Shown here in pieces: positions 41,607 to 41,733 of a stretch of DNA of 41,733 nt; position 1 is the stretch's first letter, and each line of letters begins with the position of its first letter. A program made the translations under genes and the position numbers. Source of the DNA: Cupriavidus pauculus (lineage in GTDB: Bacteria > Pseudomonadota > Gammaproteobacteria > Burkholderiales > Burkholderiaceae); the NCBI RefSeq assembly GCF_008801835.1, contig NZ_VZOW01000045.1, positions 1 to 41,733 of the forward strand, in the 5' to 3' direction. The notes beneath the pieces were generated by a model that searched no databases, was not told the DNA's origin, and was given only the letters and a program-made list of their open reading frames with translations.

Positions 41607-41733
41607 GGGGTCGTCTCAGAAAACGGAAAATAAAGCACGCTAAGGCATAGCCGAACCTGCCAAGCTTGCTCCACCCTGTAGTGACGCGATCAGCGGGCAG
41701 GAAACGTTCCCCCTTCGCGCATGGCAGGCGCAC
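41607..41733. mobile_element. End of a Tn21-subgroup Tn3-family transposon (38-bp repeat)
   Basis: Positions 41607-41644 read GGGGTCGTCTCAGAAAACGG and continue AAAATAAAGCACGCTAAG, the 38-bp terminal inverted repeat of the Tn21/Tn501 group. The first five flanking bases are TCTCA (41602-41606) and may be one copy of the 5-bp target repeat. Transposon DNA continues past the window, so its cargo (metal resistance, antibiotic resistance or other) is unknown. The short frame on the minus strand at 41551-41733 is a by-product of the repeat. Confidence 0.85.

Noticed and set aside
41551..41733. Minus-strand frame across the transposon repeat
   Set aside because: It crosses the 38-bp terminal repeat and target DNA and has no domain; a by-product frame.
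1..41733. CRISPR arrays, tRNA or rRNA genes
   Set aside because: No regularly spaced repeats of 20-40 bases with unique spacers and no convincing cloverleaf or ribosomal sequence were seen.

Overview
The window looks like a stretch of a large, probably conjugative plasmid (or a plasmid-like integrative element) from a Burkholderiales beta-proteobacterium of the Cupriavidus/Ralstonia/Burkholderia kind. This rests on high GC with strongly G/C-biased third positions, on an alanine/arginine-rich proteome, and on the gene set: ParA/ParB with a winged-helix replication protein, KfrA, MobH-type conjugation genes, a RES toxin pair, and an HU protein with a histone-H1-like tail. No rRNA, tRNA, CRISPR array or ordinary metabolic gene was seen. 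The species assignment is inference.

Layout. (1) 1-127: the right end of an IS21-like insertion sequence that has cut off the first half of a VirB4/TrbE ATPase gene. (2) 128-8282: a plus-strand conjugation operon with the VirB4 remnant, TrbJ/VirB5-like, TrbL/VirB6-like, a TraI_2 (MobH)-like protein that has lost the usual metal ligands, a TraD coupling ATPase of the SXT/TOL type, two small unknowns, a DUF4400 membrane protein and a DUF1845-like protein. (3) 8283-14149: a repeat-dense intergenic region, a UvrD-family helicase, parA-parB, a bidirectional terminator, a 9-bp inverted repeat, and a replication initiator. (4) 14150-18969: small genes, a RES toxin with a long antitoxin, a tyrosine recombinase, and a divergent KfrA-like coiled-coil gene sharing a 12-bp palindrome. 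(5) 18970-31871: an accessory cargo and defence island with a small acidic/basic gene pair, a TIGR02391 (Ymh) protein, a Shedu (DUF4263) nuclease, a 1,250-residue SIR2 protein, a DUF5623 protein, an HNH nuclease and a secreted/membrane pair. (6) 31966-35212: an SOS/DNA-repair block with two good LexA boxes (33014 and 34300), an SRAP (YedK-type) protein, an OB-less ATP-dependent ligase behind a DUF2188 gene, and a frameshifted imuA. (7) 35311-41397: plasmid-backbone genes with KfrA and its repeat operator, a DUF6884 gene leading an operon, a tyrosine-recombinase-fold protein lacking most catalytic residues, a protein with five zinc-ribbon repeats, and the HU/H1-like protein. (8) 41607-41733: the first 127 bases of a Tn21-subgroup Tn3-family transposon, starting with its 38-bp terminal repeat.

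How the parts work together. The par/rep/kfrA/HU genes maintain the replicon. The trb/tra genes would transfer it, but the break in the VirB4 gene makes self-transfer doubtful unless another copy exists. RES/antitoxin and the 19.8-20.6 kb pair may stabilise it. Shedu, Ymh and the SIR2 giant probably protect the host from phage, and the LexA-controlled block couples repair functions to the SOS response. The strongest leads are the defence island, the LexA-controlled repair block, the repeat cluster at 8305-8520, and the two apparent pseudo-enzymes (TraI_2-like and recombinase-like).
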